A stretch of DNA of 64,000 nucleotides from JBBQAA01 sp038276395. Lineage in GTDB: Bacteria > Actinomycetota > Thermoleophilia > Solirubrobacterales > Solirubrobacteraceae. Below are positions 40,193-49,634 of this stretch, piece after piece. The translations under genes and the position numbers were made by a program. Location: the NCBI GenBank assembly GCA_038276395.1, contig JBBQAA010000074.1, forward strand, positions 142,578-206,577, read 5' to 3'. The notes under the pieces were generated by a model. That model saw nothing but the letters and a program-made list of their open reading frames with translations, was not told the origin of the DNA and did no database searches. The stretch's first letter is position 1; each line of letters begins with the position of its first letter.

Positions 40193-40621
40193 ATGTACCG
40201 CTACAGCCGTGCCATCTATCGCGAGCTCGCCGACGACATCGTCGAGGACGGCGGCGGCGCGCTCGCCAACCACGAGAAGGTGCTCCGCGCGTGCGAGGCG
40301 TCGATCGAGCGTCTCGCCTTCGACCGCCACTACTTCGCGCGGCCGACTCAGACGCTGTTCAAGGACATCCGCGGCCACTTCCCCGTCTCCGCGCAGGCCA
40401 AGGTCCTGCGCGTGATCGAGCGCTACCTCGCGGCGGCCGACGAGTTCCTCGCCCGGATCCCGCCGACGGGCTACGACCTGGCGGGCAACCCGCTCGAGTG
40501 CCGGGCCACCACCCGCCGCGGCACGCCGTGCCAGCGCGTCCCGCTGCCCCGCAACGGCTACTGCCCCTCCCACCAGCACCTGGCCGAGACGGAGGACGTC
40601 CCGGCGCGCATCGCCGCGTAG
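40193..40621 (+). CDS. small Cys-rich protein of unknown function
   Basis: The 142-residue protein has a helical N-terminal part (MYRYSRAIYRELADDI and a YFARPTQTLFKDIRG segment) and a C-terminal motif CRATTRRGTPCQRVPLPRNG followed by YCPSHQH, a short cysteine/histidine-rich domain. It may bind zinc. A purine-rich AGGGAGAGAGAGG leader upstream could act as Shine-Dalgarno. No function recognised. Confidence 0.7.
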   Translation: MYRYSRAIYRELADDIVEDGGGALANHEKVLRACEASIERLAFDRHYFARPTQTLFKDIRGHFPVSAQAKVLRVIERYLAAADEFLARIPPTGYDLAGNPLECRATTRRGTPCQRVPLPRNGYCPSHQHLAETEDVPARIAA

Positions 40622-40644
40622 GGCCGCCGACCAGGAGCCGGCGC

Positions 40645-40650
40645 TAGCGT
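40645..40650 (+). promoter_or_regulatory. TAGCGT -10 box for the hydantoinase operon
   Basis: TAGCGT, a 7-nt spacer, then the GTG at 40658. Confidence 0.5.
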
Positions 40651-40657
40651 CGGCCCC

Positions 40658-42634
40658 GTGCTGCTCGGCGTCGATGTCGGAGGGACCTTCACCGACGCCG
40701 TGCTCGTGGTCGGCGAGCGCGTCGCCCAGGCCAAGCGCCCGACGACGCCGGAGGACCAGTCCGAGGGTGTCCTCGCCGCCGTGCGCGCCGTGCTCGAGGA
40801 CGCGGGCGCCGAGGCCGGGGACGTCGAGCGCTTCGCCCACGGGATGACCGTGGCCACGAACGCGCTGCTCGAGGGGAAGGCGGCGCGCACGGCGCTCGTG
40901 GCCACGCGCGGCTTTGAGGACGTCGTCGAGCTCGGCCGCCAGGCGCGCGCGGAGCTCTACCGGCTCTGCGCCGCGCACCCGGCGCCGCTCGTGCCCCCCG
41001 AGCGGCGCTTCGGCGCACCCGAGCGCATGACCCCCGAGGGCCCGCTCGAGGAGCTGACGGAGGACGGGGCCGCGGAGCTGGCCGCGCGCGTGGCGGAGGC
41101 CGAGCCCGAGGCGGTGGCCGTCGTCCTCCTGCACTCCTATCGCCATCCCGAGCACGAGCAGCGCGCGGGCGCGGCGCTCACCGCCGCGCTCGGGGAGGAC
41201 GTCCACGTCTCGCTCTCCCATGAGGTCACGGGCACGTTCAGGGAGTGGGAGCGCGCGGCGACGACGGAGATCGACGCCGGCCTCTCCCCCCTGCTCGGGC
41301 GCTACCTGCGCCGCGTGGCCGAGCGCGCGCGGGCGGAGGGCCTGCCCGAGCCCGCGATCATGCAGTCAAACGGCGGCCTCGTGCCCGCCGAGGCCGCGGC
41401 CGGACACGCGGCGTGGACGGTCCTCTCCGGCCCCGCGGCGGGCGCGGCGGGCGCCGCCCACGCGGCCCGGGCGGCGGGCAGCGGGGACGCCCTGTGCTTC
41501 GACATGGGCGGCACCTCCTGCGACGTCTGCGTCGTCGACGGCGGCCGCGTGCGCGAGACCGCCGGGCGCGAGGTCGGCGGACGCACGCTGGCCCTCCCCA
41601 TGCTCGACGTCCACACCGTGGGGGCGGGCGGCGGCTCGATCGCCTGGCGCGACGCGGGCGGCGCCCTGCGCGTCGGGCCGCACTCGGCGGGCGCCGACCC
41701 GGGACCCGCCGCCTACGGGCGCGGCGGTGAGGAGCCGACCGTGACCGACGCCAACCTCGTCCTCGGCCGCCTGCCCGCGGGCGGAGAGCTGGCGGGCGGG
41801 GTGGCGCTCGACGCGGCGCGCGCCGCCGCCGCCGTCGACGCCCTGGCGGAGGAGCTCGGCCTCGAACGCGACGCGTGCGCCGAGGGCATCCTGCGGGTGG
41901 CCAACACGGAGATGGTGCGCGCGCTGCGGGTCATGACCGTCGAGCGCGGCGTCGACCCGCGCGGCTACGCCCTGCTCGCCTTCGGCGGCGCGGGCGGCCT
42001 GCACGCGGCGGCGATCGCCGACGAGCTCGGGATCGACCGGATCATCGGCCCGCGCGCCGGGGGCGTCCTCGCCGCGCTCGGGCTCGTCGTCTCCCCCGGC
42101 CGGCGGGACGCGCAGCGGAGCGTCCTCGTCGCGGGCACGGAGCTGACCCGGGAGCGGGTGGAGGAGGAGATCGAGGCCCAGGCCGCGGCCGCGCGCGAGG
42201 CCCTCGGCGACTCCGGCGCCAAGATCCGCTCAGAGCTCGACCTCCGCTACCGCGGACAGGCCTTCGAGCTGACGGTGGACGCGGCGGAGGAGGACTTCAA
42301 GCGCGCCTTCGCCGAGGCCCACGAAGAGCGCTACGGCTACGCGGAGGAGGACGGCGTGCTCGAGCTCGTGACGGTGCGGGCGACGGCCACGGTCCCCGCG
42401 CCGGAGGTTCCCCTCGCCGCCGCCGAGGAGGATCCCGAGGAGGACGAGCGCGAGGCGGCGTGGGAGGGCGAGCGGCAGGCCACGCGCGTCCTGCGTGGCG
42501 AGCTGCCCGGCGGACTCGAGCTGACGGGGCCGGCGGTCTGCGAGCTGCCCGAGGGCGCCGTCGCCGTGCCGCCGGGCTGGTCGGGACGGGTGCACGAGTC
42601 GGGCGCCCTCGTGCTGGAGCGGGAGGGCGCGTGA
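40658..42634 (+). CDS. hydantoinase A/5-oxoprolinase family protein (HyuA)
   Basis: The 658-residue protein has the ASKHA-fold start LLGVDVGGTFTDAVLV, GMTVATNALLEGK, DMGGTSCDVCVVDGG and AGGGSIAW. With the HyuB subunit next door, such pairs hydrolyse hydantoins, 5-oxoproline or act on acetone/acetophenone (carboxylases). Only two subunits are present, which favours a hydantoinase or oxoprolinase. The substrate is not decidable. The stop overlaps the start of HyuB (GTGA). Confidence 0.88.
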   Translation: MLLGVDVGGTFTDAVLVVGERVAQAKRPTTPEDQSEGVLAAVRAVLEDAGAEAGDVERFAHGMTVATNALLEGKAARTALVATRGFEDVVELGRQARAELYRLCAAHPAPLVPPERRFGAPERMTPEGPLEELTEDGAAELAARVAEAEPEAVAVVLLHSYRHPEHEQRAGAALTAALGEDVHVSLSHEVTGTFREWERAATTEIDAGLSPLLGRYLRRVAERARAEGLPEPAIMQSNGGLVPAEAAAGHAAWTVLSGPAAGAAGAAHAARAAGSGDALCFDMGGTSCDVCVVDGGRVRETAGREVGGRTLALPMLDVHTVGAGGGSIAWRDAGGALRVGPHSAGADPGPAAYGRGGEEPTVTDANLVLGRLPAGGELAGGVALDAARAAAAVDALAEELGLERDACAEGILRVANTEMVRALRVMTVERGVDPRGYALLAFGGAGGLHAAAIADELGIDRIIGPRAGGVLAALGLVVSPGRRDAQRSVLVAGTELTRERVEEEIEAQAAAAREALGDSGAKIRSELDLRYRGQAFELTVDAAEEDFKRAFAEAHEERYGYAEEDGVLELVTVRATATVPAPEVPLAAAEEDPEEDEREAAWEGERQATRVLRGELPGGLELTGPAVCELPEGAVAVPPGWSGRVHESGALVLEREGA

Positions 42635-44130
42635 GCGAGCGGCGCCTCGACCCCGTCGAACTCCAGGTCATCCTCGGTGCCCTGCGCGCGGCGTGCGAGG
42701 AGATGGGTGCCGTCCTCATCCGCGCCGCCCACTCGGCGAACATCAAGGAGCGCCGCGACGCCTCCTGCGCCCTCTTCGACCCGGACGGCGAGATGGTCAT
42801 GCAGGCCGAGCACATCCCCGTCCACCTCGGCGCGATGCCCGCCGCCGTGGCCGCCGTGCGGGGAAAGGACCACGCCGAGGGTCGCTCGTGGATCCTCAAC
42901 GATCCCTTCGCCGGCGGCACCCACCTGCCGGACATCACCGTCGTCATGCCCATCCGCGAGGACGACGAGCTCGTCGGCTTCGCCGCCTGCCGCGCCCACC
43001 ACGCCGATGTCGGCGGCCCGACCCCCGGCTCGATGCCCGCGGACTCGGCGAGGCTCGAAGACGAGGGCGTCGTCCTCTCGCCCCGCCCGATCGACCCCGA
43101 CGACCTCGAGGCGCTCGTCGAGGGGATGCGCCAGCCCGCGCAGCGGAAGGCCGACCTGCGCGCCCAGCTCGCGGCCAACCGCGCGGGCGCGCGGCGCCTC
43201 ATCGAGCTGCGCGAGCGCGTGGGCGCGGACACCCTGCTCGACGCCTTCGCCGACGTCCTCGACTACTCCGAGGCGCGGACCCGCGCCTGCCTGGCCGAGC
43301 TCGAGGACGGGACCCGCGAGGCCGCGGACGTGCTCGAGGCGCGCGAGGGGGACCTCGAGCTGCGGCTGTGCGCGACGGTGCGGGGAGACTCGCTCGTGCT
43401 CGACTTCGCGGGGAGCGCCGAACAGCACGAGGGGAACATGAACTGCCCGCTCGCGGTCACGCGCTCGGCCTGCTACTTCGCCGTCCGCGTTCTCACCGAT
43501 CCCGACATCCCGCCCACCGCGGGCGCCTATCGCCCGATCGAGGTGCGCGCGCCCGAGGGCTCGCTGCTGAACGCCCGCTCCCCCGCGGCCGTCGTGGCCG
43601 GGAACGTCGAGACGTCCTCCCGCGTGGCCGACCTCGTCCTGCGGGCCTTCGGCCATGCCCTCGGGCAGGGGACGATGAACAACCTGACGCTCGGCAACGA
43701 GGACTTCACCTACTACGAGACGCTCGGCGGCGGCCAGGGCGCCTGCGCCGAGGCCGACGGCCCGAGCGCGGTCCACGTGGCGATGAGCAACACGCTGAAC
43801 ACCCCAGTCGAGGCGCTCGAGCTCGAGTTCCCCCTGCGGGTGAGGGAGTACGCGATCCGGCGGGACTCAGGCGGCGCTGGCGCGCAGCGCGGGGGCGACG
43901 GCGTCGTGCGCGAACTCGAGGCGCTCGCGCCGATGTCCTACTCCCTGCTCACCGAGCGCCGCCGCCACGCGCCGCCGGGCGCCGAGGGCGGGGAGGACGG
44001 CGCCCGCGGGCGCAACAGCGTCGACGGCGAGGAGCTGCCCGCCAAGGCCGGCGGCGAGCTCGCCGAGGGTCAGCGGCTGCGGATTGAGACCCCCGGCGGC
44101 GGCGGCTACGGGGAGGCCGAGGATGGCTGA
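42631..44130 (+). CDS. hydantoinase B/5-oxoprolinase family protein (HyuB)
   Basis: The 499-residue protein starts with DPVELQVILGALRAACEEMG and has SANIKERRDASCALFDPDG, GGTHLPDITV and HHADVGGPTPGSMPADS, all characteristic of HyuB. It forms a two-subunit enzyme with HyuA. It overlaps the following dehydrogenase gene by 8 bp. Confidence 0.9.
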   Translation: MSERRLDPVELQVILGALRAACEEMGAVLIRAAHSANIKERRDASCALFDPDGEMVMQAEHIPVHLGAMPAAVAAVRGKDHAEGRSWILNDPFAGGTHLPDITVVMPIREDDELVGFAACRAHHADVGGPTPGSMPADSARLEDEGVVLSPRPIDPDDLEALVEGMRQPAQRKADLRAQLAANRAGARRLIELRERVGADTLLDAFADVLDYSEARTRACLAELEDGTREAADVLEAREGDLELRLCATVRGDSLVLDFAGSAEQHEGNMNCPLAVTRSACYFAVRVLTDPDIPPTAGAYRPIEVRAPEGSLLNARSPAAVVAGNVETSSRVADLVLRAFGHALGQGTMNNLTLGNEDFTYYETLGGGQGACAEADGPSAVHVAMSNTLNTPVEALELEFPLRVREYAIRRDSGGAGAQRGGDGVVRELEALAPMSYSLLTERRRHAPPGAEGGEDGARGRNSVDGEELPAKAGGELAEGQRLRIETPGGGGYGEAEDG

Positions 44131-45004
44131 GATCGCTTTCCTCGGGCTCGGGATCATGGGCACGCGGATGGCTGCGCACCTCGCGCGGGCGGGCCACGCC
44201 CTGACCGTGTGGAACCGGACCGCCGCCCGCGCCGAGGCCTGGGCGGCCGAGCACCGCGCGCAGGTAGCTCCCACGCCCGCCGCGGCCGCCGCGGCCGCCG
44301 ATGTCGTCTTCACGATGGTCGTCGACGGGGCGCAGGTGCGGGAGGTCCTGTTCGGCGGCCAGGGCGCCGTCGCGGGCGCGCGAGGCGGCGCGCTCCTCGT
44401 GGACTGCTCGACGATCGCCCCGGCCGACGCCGAGGCGCTCGCGCGCGACGTCGCGGCGCGCGGGCTCGGCTTCCTCGACGCGCCGGTCTCGGGATCGGCG
44501 CCGCGCGCGGCCGACGGCACGCTCACGTTCATGGTCGGTGGCGAGGCCGGGAGCCTCGCCCGCGCTCGGCCACTCCTGGCCGAGATGGGCGGGCTCATCG
44601 TCCACGCCGGCCCGGCCGGGCACGGCCAGCGGGTGAAGCTGCTGAACAACGCGCTGGCCGCCGCCAACGCGGCGGCGGTGGCCGAGGCCATCCTCGCCGC
44701 GCGCGCCGAGGGCGTGGATCTCGACGCGCTCGAGCAGGTCGTCGGCGCCAGCTCGGGCGGCTCGGCGATGTTGTCGCTGAAGGCGCGACCGATGCGGGAG
44801 CGGGACTTCGCGCCGCTGTTCAAGCTCGCTCACATGCGCAAGGACGTGGCGCTCGCGCTGGCCGCCGCCCGCGCGGCCGGGGCCGAGCTGCCGGCGGCGC
44901 GCGCCGCTCTCGTTCTGCTCGCCGCGGCCGAAGCGGCGGGCTACGGGGAGGCGGACTTCGCGGCGCTGATCGTGGCGCTGGAGGGCGGGGGCGACGGCGC
45001 GTAG
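44123..45004 (+). CDS. NAD(P)-dependent 3-hydroxyisobutyrate dehydrogenase family oxidoreductase
   Basis: The 293-residue protein has the Rossmann start IAFLGLGIMGTRMAAHLARAGH, the DCSTIAPADA motif, a DAPVSGS substrate loop, and the catalytic Lys in GQRVKLLNN. It reduces or oxidises a beta-hydroxy acid. The ATG at 44123 has a GGGAGG-like sequence upstream and overlaps HyuB. In this operon it may handle a hydroxyacid released by the hydantoinase pair. Confidence 0.88.
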   Translation: MAEIAFLGLGIMGTRMAAHLARAGHALTVWNRTAARAEAWAAEHRAQVAPTPAAAAAAADVVFTMVVDGAQVREVLFGGQGAVAGARGGALLVDCSTIAPADAEALARDVAARGLGFLDAPVSGSAPRAADGTLTFMVGGEAGSLARARPLLAEMGGLIVHAGPAGHGQRVKLLNNALAAANAAAVAEAILAARAEGVDLDALEQVVGASSGGSAMLSLKARPMRERDFAPLFKLAHMRKDVALALAAARAAGAELPAARAALVLLAAAEAAGYGEADFAALIVALEGGGDGA

Positions 45005-45422
45005 GGGGCCGGGGCGCGACCGGCGACCGGTCGTCCGCCGGCGGGGCTGGGCCAGGAGGAGAGGAATCCACGGGGCCGTGGCGGGTGTCGGGTCCGCGTC
45101 GCTCTGTTGACTCCGCACCGCTGGGAGTGGTGAGAGTGACGAACCGGTTCCCTGCGACGGTTTTGTCACATCGGCGGACCCCGCGCGTGGCGAGGTCAAC
45201 GAAACGACGCTCTCGGGTTACCCGGTCACCGCCCTCCCCGCCCGGGCGCGGCCGGCGCCCGGCGGCCCGCCCGGCTGGAGCCCACGCGTCGCGCGAGCCC
45301 TCATTTGCAGGCACATTTTGCGATCGACGCGGTGTCGCATAGGATCCGCCGCCGGACGGGCCGCGCCCGATGAGGCGCGCGGCTCGGCGTCGTAATCCGC
45401 AGACCAGGAGCAGAACCCAAAC
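45005..45422. other. 418-bp intergenic region, mostly without recognisable features
   Basis: No frame shows coding-like third positions. It holds a promoter near its right end (separate entry) and an AACCGGTT palindrome at about 45139-45146. It could include a regulatory RNA, but I see no conserved motif. Confidence 0.4.
45318..45345 (+). promoter_or_regulatory. promoter for the DUF1802 gene
   Basis: TTGCGA (45318-45323), a 16-nt spacer and TAGGAT (45340-45345) form a sigma-70-type promoter. The start codon is about 77 nt further, so this gene has a real leader. Confidence 0.5.
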
Positions 45423-46061
45423 ATGCCGATCGCGTTCAAGGAATGGGCCGTCACCGTGCGCGCCCTGGCCGAGGGGGAGCAGCTCCTCACCCTCCGCAAG
45501 GGCGGCATCCGCGAGGAGGGCAAGCACTTCCGGCTTGCCCACGAGCGCTTCTTCCTCTACCCGACCTTCGACCACCAGCGCCGGGACCTCGTCCGCGCCT
45601 CGCACCTGCCCGAGCTCGAGCGCGCGCTCGAGGAGGGCGTCTGGTCCGACGGGCCGCCGTCCGCCCACGCGCTGACCGGCGACGGCGGGATCGGCCAGCC
45701 CGAGCGGGTGCGCATCCGCGCCTGGGCCGAGGTGGCGGGCCACTGGACCGTCACCGACCGCCGCGCGGTCGACGCGCTCTCCCCCTTCTACGTGTGGACC
45801 CCGGACTACGCCGAGAAGCGCCTGGCCTGGAAGCGCCGGCACCCGCTCCACGTGATCCTGCTGCGCACCTACCGCATCCCGCGGCCGGTCACCGTGCGGG
45901 TCAGGGACGAGTACGGCGGCTGCCGCTCCTGGCTCGAGCTGACGCGTGACCTCCCCTTCGAGGGCACGCCGGTGCTCTCCGACGACGAGTGGGGCCGGGC
46001 CTACGAGGAGATCGCCCGGATCGCCTCGGGCGACTCCGTGCCCGCCGTCGCCGCGGCCTGA
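45423..46061 (+). CDS. DUF1802 family protein
   Basis: The 212-residue protein matches DUF1802: the N-terminal FKEWAVTVRALAEGEQLLTL with RKGGI, and a FFLYPTFDHQ segment where the family has F.L.PTyfHQ. The second half is a beta-rich domain with PLHVILLRTYRIP. The biochemical role of this family is unknown. It is transcribed alone and overlaps the end of the convergent ltrA by 61 bp. Confidence 0.9.
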   Translation: MPIAFKEWAVTVRALAEGEQLLTLRKGGIREEGKHFRLAHERFFLYPTFDHQRRDLVRASHLPELERALEEGVWSDGPPSAHALTGDGGIGQPERVRIRAWAEVAGHWTVTDRRAVDALSPFYVWTPDYAEKRLAWKRRHPLHVILLRTYRIPRPVTVRVRDEYGGCRSWLELTRDLPFEGTPVLSDDEWGRAYEEIARIASGDSVPAVAAA

Positions 46062-47250
46062 GGCTCACCGCTCTCGATGTGGTGGCGGATGCGCTGCCGC
46101 GCCTCGCGGTAGCGGATCGCCTCGTAGGCGATGAGGGCCCAGAGGACGGCGACGACCGCGCCGAGGGCGAGCAGCGGATCGAGCTGGGTGGCGAGCGGCG
46201 CCAGCGCGCCGAGCCCAACCGCGGCGACGAGGCGGCGTGGATTCAGCGTGCCCACATTTCGCAGGCGGAAGAGGAGGTGGCCCACCAGGTAGATCGCGGG
46301 CCCTCCGCAGAGCGCGAAGACCCCGACGGCGCCGAGCCGTGACTCCTCCCCCGCCACGACGGTCTTCACGCCGAGCGCGGCCAGAACGATGCCCGCCACG
46401 AGCGGTAGATGCAGGTAGGTGTAGGAGTCCCGGGCCATGAGGTTGCGGGCATGCCGGTCAGCGAGCGGAGCTTCCGCTCGGCCACGAGCGCCACCACGTC
46501 GAAGTAGATCCACCACAGCGCCCCGGCGAGCGCGATGCCGAGGACGGCCACCGCCACCGCCCGAGCGCCGAGCGCCACCCCCCGCACGGCGCCGACCGCG
46601 ACGATCGACTCCCCGAGCGCGATGAGGACGATGAGGCCGTGGCGCTCGGCGAAGTGGCCGGCCGAGACGCGCCAGCCGCCGACCCCGGCGCGGTAGACGC
46701 CGCCGAGGTCGATGAGCAGCGCCGCGACCCACAGCGGGTCGCGCGCCGCGCCGCCGAGGGCGCCGGCGATGACGAGCAGGGCGCCGGCGAACAGCGACGT
46801 CGGCGCGATGCGCAGGACCGCGGCGCGGACGTCGCCGTCGCCCGGCACGGTCGCGTAGAGCACGAGGTGAAGGACCCGCACCGTGATGTAGGCCAGCGCG
46901 AAGACGAGCCCGTCCGCGCCGAAGGCGCGCGGCGTGGCGAGCGAGGCGACGAGCATCGCCGCCATCGCCGCGAACATGGCCAGGCGGACAGCGCCTTCCT
47001 CCGGGTCGATCTCGTTGGTCAGCCACGAGTAGGCGACCCACGCCCACCAGAGCATGGCCAGCGCGAGCATCCCGTGCCCGATCCCGGGCCACGTCGAGTT
47101 GTGGAACATGAGCGAGGTCACCTGCGTGATCGCGAAGACGAAGACGAGGTCGAAGAACAGCTCGAGCGGCTTGACCTTGTGCTCGCCGTCGGGGTCGACG
47201 GCCGCCGCCCGCCGCGCCACGTCCTCGAAGACCTCGGCGATGTCCGACAC
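46001..47250 (-). pseudogene. low-temperature-requirement protein A (LtrA) family membrane protein, frameshifted
   Basis: From the GTG at 47250, the start region VKPLELFFDLVFVFAITQVT and several membrane helices match LtrA (the VFAITQVT block and EEGAVRLAMF). At about 46450 the frame must change by one base: the continuation RDSYTYLHLPLVAGIV and following helices lie in the next frame to 46001. Both halves have strong third-position bias. Either a natural frameshift or an assembly error; if corrected, a full-length protein of about 415 residues results. Confidence 0.75.
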
Positions 47251-47257
47251 GCGCTCG

Positions 47258-47263
47258 ATGCTA
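47258..47263 (-). promoter_or_regulatory. TAGCAT -10 box for the ltrA-like gene
   Basis: On the minus strand TAGCAT, 7 nt, then GTG at 47250. Confidence 0.5.
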
Positions 47264-47281
47264 GGCGGGAGGGGCGCCGCC

Positions 47282-48034
47282 GTGCAGCGCGAACGGGAGG
47301 GGGTGACCTGGGTCGAGTCCGTCTCCCCCTCCTTCCGCGCCCGCTTCGACGCCGCGGACGCCGATGACGTGGCGCGTGCGCTCGAAGCCCTCGAGCGCAC
47401 GCGCGATCGCCTGGCGGAGCGGCTGGACGCGACGCCGGCCGATGTCGAGGTCATCTTCCATCCCTCGGCGGCGAGCCTCGACCTCACGCGCCCCCTCCTG
47501 CCGCTCACCCGGCGCCGCGACGCCCCCGCCGCGCGCCGCTACCGGGTCGGCGCCGCCGCCCGCGGGCGGATCGACGTGCTGGCCCCGCGCGTGCTCGCCG
47601 AGCGCGCTTCGGCCGTGCCCGGCTCACGCGAGCTGCTCGACGCCGCCCCCGGCGCGCTCTACGCCCGCCTCGCGCTGGCCCGCGCCAACCCGCCGCTGGC
47701 CCGCGGTGCCCGCCTCGGGCGCTTCGCCTGGTGGGCCGAGGGAGCCTCGGCCTGGCTCGGTGGGTCCTCGCCGCACTCCGGCCCGGCCGTCGGGCGCCGC
47801 CTGCGCGAGGGGCCGCCTCCCGCCTTCCCGCCCGCGCGCGCCGACGCCCTGTTGCTCGGCGGCACCGTCTGGGAGCTCCTGGCCCGGGAGGAGGGGGAGC
47901 CCGCGGCGCTCGCCCTCGCCCTCACCCCTCCCGGCGCCGGCGGCCTCGCCGCCGGCTTCCCCGGGCGCTCGCTCGCGCACACCGAGGCGGCGTGGCGCTC
48001 CTCGCTCACGCGCGGCGTGCGAGACTCGAGCTGA
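47282..48034 (+). CDS. peptidase MA-like protein lacking the zinc-binding HExxH
   Basis: The ~250-residue protein has a C-terminal pattern FAWWAEGASAWLGG that resembles the WxxEGxAxYxG motif of peptidase MA (gluzincin) enzymes, followed by helices with TVWELLAREEG. The segment that should carry HExxH reads LYARLALARANP and has no such motif. So it may be a non-catalytic relative. It starts at GTG 47282 (GGGAGG upstream) or ATG 47258. It is followed directly by the VOC gene. Confidence 0.5.
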   Translation: MQREREGVTWVESVSPSFRARFDAADADDVARALEALERTRDRLAERLDATPADVEVIFHPSAASLDLTRPLLPLTRRRDAPAARRYRVGAAARGRIDVLAPRVLAERASAVPGSRELLDAAPGALYARLALARANPPLARGARLGRFAWWAEGASAWLGGSSPHSGPAVGRRLREGPPPAFPPARADALLLGGTVWELLAREEGEPAALALALTPPGAGGLAAGFPGRSLAHTEAAWRSSLTRGVRDSS

Positions 48035-48035
48035 C

Positions 48036-48452
48036 ATGGAGCCGCGCATCTCGCTCATCACCCTCGGCGTCGCCGACCTCGACCGGGCGCGCGCGTTCTA
48101 CGAGCGTCTCGGCTTCCACGACGAGGCCCCGCCGGGCGCGGATGTCATCTTCATGCCCGCGGGCGGGATGGTCCTCGGCCTGTGGGATCGCGCACGGCTC
48201 GCCGCCGACTCCGGCGCCGCGGACGCCGGCGGCTGGGGCGGCGTCACGCTCGCCCACAACCTGCGCTCCCCGGAGGAGGTCGACGCGCTGCTCGAGGAGG
48301 CCCGCGCCGCGGGGGCGGAGATCCGACGCCCCGGCGCGCCGACCGAATGGGGCGGCTACTCCGGGCTCTTCGCCGACCCGGACGGCCACGCCTGGGAGGT
48401 CGCCCACAACCCGTTCTGGACGCTCGCGAAGGACGGCTCGGTCCGGCTGTAG
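48036..48452 (+). CDS. VOC (glyoxalase/bleomycin resistance) family protein
   Basis: The 138-residue protein has the paired beta-alpha-beta-beta-beta modules of the vicinal-oxygen-chelate fold: ISLITLGVADLDRARAFYER at the start and GYSGLFADPDGHAWEVAHNP at the end. The typical metal ligands are only partly visible. Function could be a ring-cleavage, lactoylglutathione or binding role. The ATG lies one base after the stop of the MA-like gene. Confidence 0.85.
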   Translation: MEPRISLITLGVADLDRARAFYERLGFHDEAPPGADVIFMPAGGMVLGLWDRARLAADSGAADAGGWGGVTLAHNLRSPEEVDALLEEARAAGAEIRRPGAPTEWGGYSGLFADPDGHAWEVAHNPFWTLAKDGSVRL

Positions 48453-48489
48453 CCGCGGCGGTCTCGAGTCGCGTCGGCGAGCGTAGTCC

Positions 48490-48526
48490 GTCCCCGATCC
48501 ATTCGGTTTGCGACCGGGTCCGGGAC
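48490..48526. repeat. REP-like imperfect palindrome, copy 1
   Basis: GTCCCCGATCCATTCG faces GGGTCCGGGAC in an imperfect inverted repeat between convergent genes. The left arm is identical over 16 bases to the copy at 56035. Confidence 0.6.
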
Positions 48527-48541
48527 CGCGTCGGCGACGGC

Positions 48542-49036
48542 TCAGCTCGCGAGCGCGTTCATCACCGCGACGACGACGACGAGCACCGCCAGGCCCGCGA
48601 GCAGACCGAGCGCGAGCTTCACCGGGGACGGCCCGGCGCGGGACGGCTCGACGGGCACGAGCTCGGCCTGGAGGAGGATCTCGCGTGCCGCCCCCACCCC
48701 CGACTCCGGCACGAGCACATCGCGCGGGCCGCCGGCGAGGAAGTCCGGGACGTCGAACCCCGCCGTGCGCCGGTTGATCGAGGGCACGCCCTCCTCGAGC
48801 AGCAGCGCCTGGATGAACTCCGCCTCGGCCTGGTTGCGCCCTCCGGCCACCCGGACGAGCTCCCCCTCGGTGAGCTGGGGCTTGATCTTTCGCGCCCGCT
48901 CGTGGCGCTCGGTGATGGGCTCCCCCGCCGCGATCGCCGCCCCCGCGTAGACGAGCGGCATCCCGCAGCGCGCGCAGAACCGCTCCTCGAGGCCGTAGGT
49001 CAGCGCGCAGCTCGGGCAGACGAGCGGCTCGCTCAT
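48542..49036 (-). CDS. zinc-ribbon, DUF2007-like membrane protein
   Basis: The 164-residue protein has a N-terminal zinc ribbon (CPSCALTYGLEERFCARCG), a middle segment (VRVAGGRNQAEAEFIQALLLEE, GVPSINRR and PRDVLVPES) resembling the DUF2007/signal-transduction domain, and a C-terminal transmembrane helix. The ATG overlaps the JAMM stop (ATGA), so the two are coupled. Function unknown. Confidence 0.75.
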   Translation of the reverse strand: MSEPLVCPSCALTYGLEERFCARCGMPLVYAGAAIAAGEPITERHERARKIKPQLTEGELVRVAGGRNQAEAEFIQALLLEEGVPSINRRTAGFDVPDFLAGGPRDVLVPESGVGAAREILLQAELVPVEPSRAGPSPVKLALGLLAGLAVLVVVVAVMNALAS

Positions 49037-49425
49037 CCGGGGAGGACGGCGAGCTCCTCGATCCCGGCGCCGTCGATCGCGTAGGCCCGGAGCTCGGCGG
49101 CGCCGTCCGCCACCCCGGCGATGATCCACGGCGAGCCGGGCCACAGCGCGGCGAAGTTGACGTCGGTCTGCGACGGGTAGGCCGGCGAGCGGGTGTGGGA
49201 GTGGAAGATCCCGAGCTCGAGCCCGCGGTCCTCGATCTCCTGGAAGGCCCGGAGCTGCTCGAGCGGGTTCATCACGAAGCGCAGCGAGCTGGCGGCATCG
49301 TTCGCCACCGGCCAGTGCCGGACGGCGACCCCGTCCTCGAGCCCGATGAGGCCGCAGCATTCGTTGGGCGCCTCGACGCGAGCGGCGGCGATGAGCTCCG
49401 CGGCGAGCGCGGGCGCGATCTCCAT
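49033..49425 (-). CDS. JAMM/MPN metalloprotease, Mec-like
   Basis: The 130-residue protein has a complete JAMM set: Glu22 in PNECCGL, HSH (75-77) and PSQTD (Ser85, Asp88). In Mycobacterium tuberculosis the related Mec removes cysteine from Cys-CysO adducts. Here it lies near cysM, cysO and moeZ, so the same role is likely: releasing cysteine from CysO, perhaps also trimming CysO. The stop overlaps the next gene. Confidence 0.85.
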   Translation of the reverse strand: MEIAPALAAELIAAARVEAPNECCGLIGLEDGVAVRHWPVANDAASSLRFVMNPLEQLRAFQEIEDRGLELGIFHSHTRSPAYPSQTDVNFAALWPGSPWIIAGVADGAAELRAYAIDGAGIEELAVLPG

Positions 49426-49435
49426 CCCGCCGAGG

Positions 49436-49633
49436 CTAGGAGGACGAGGAGGAGAGGCGCGGCTCGTCGTCGTCGTCCTTGTCCTCGTCCCCCCCGGAGA
49501 GGGACTCCCGGAACTCGCGCAGGCCGCGCCCGATCGAGCGCCCGGCCTCGGGCAGGCGCTTGGGACCGAGGAAGATGAGCGCGATGGCGAGGACGAGGAC
49601 GATCTCGCCGATGCCGAACTGACCGGGGATCAC
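49436..49633 (-). CDS. tatA: Sec-independent protein translocase subunit TatA
   Basis: The 65-residue protein has a short N-terminal membrane helix (IGEIVLVLAIALIFLGPKRL), the amphipathic helix with PEAGRSIGRGLREFRESL and an acidic tail ending in serines. It fits TatA/E. The GTG at 49633 lies one base after the cysM stop. Its presence between cysM and the JAMM gene is unexpected. Confidence 0.9.
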   Translation of the reverse strand: MIPGQFGIGEIVLVLAIALIFLGPKRLPEAGRSIGRGLREFRESLSGGDEDKDDDDEPRLSSSSS

Positions 49634-49634
49634 G

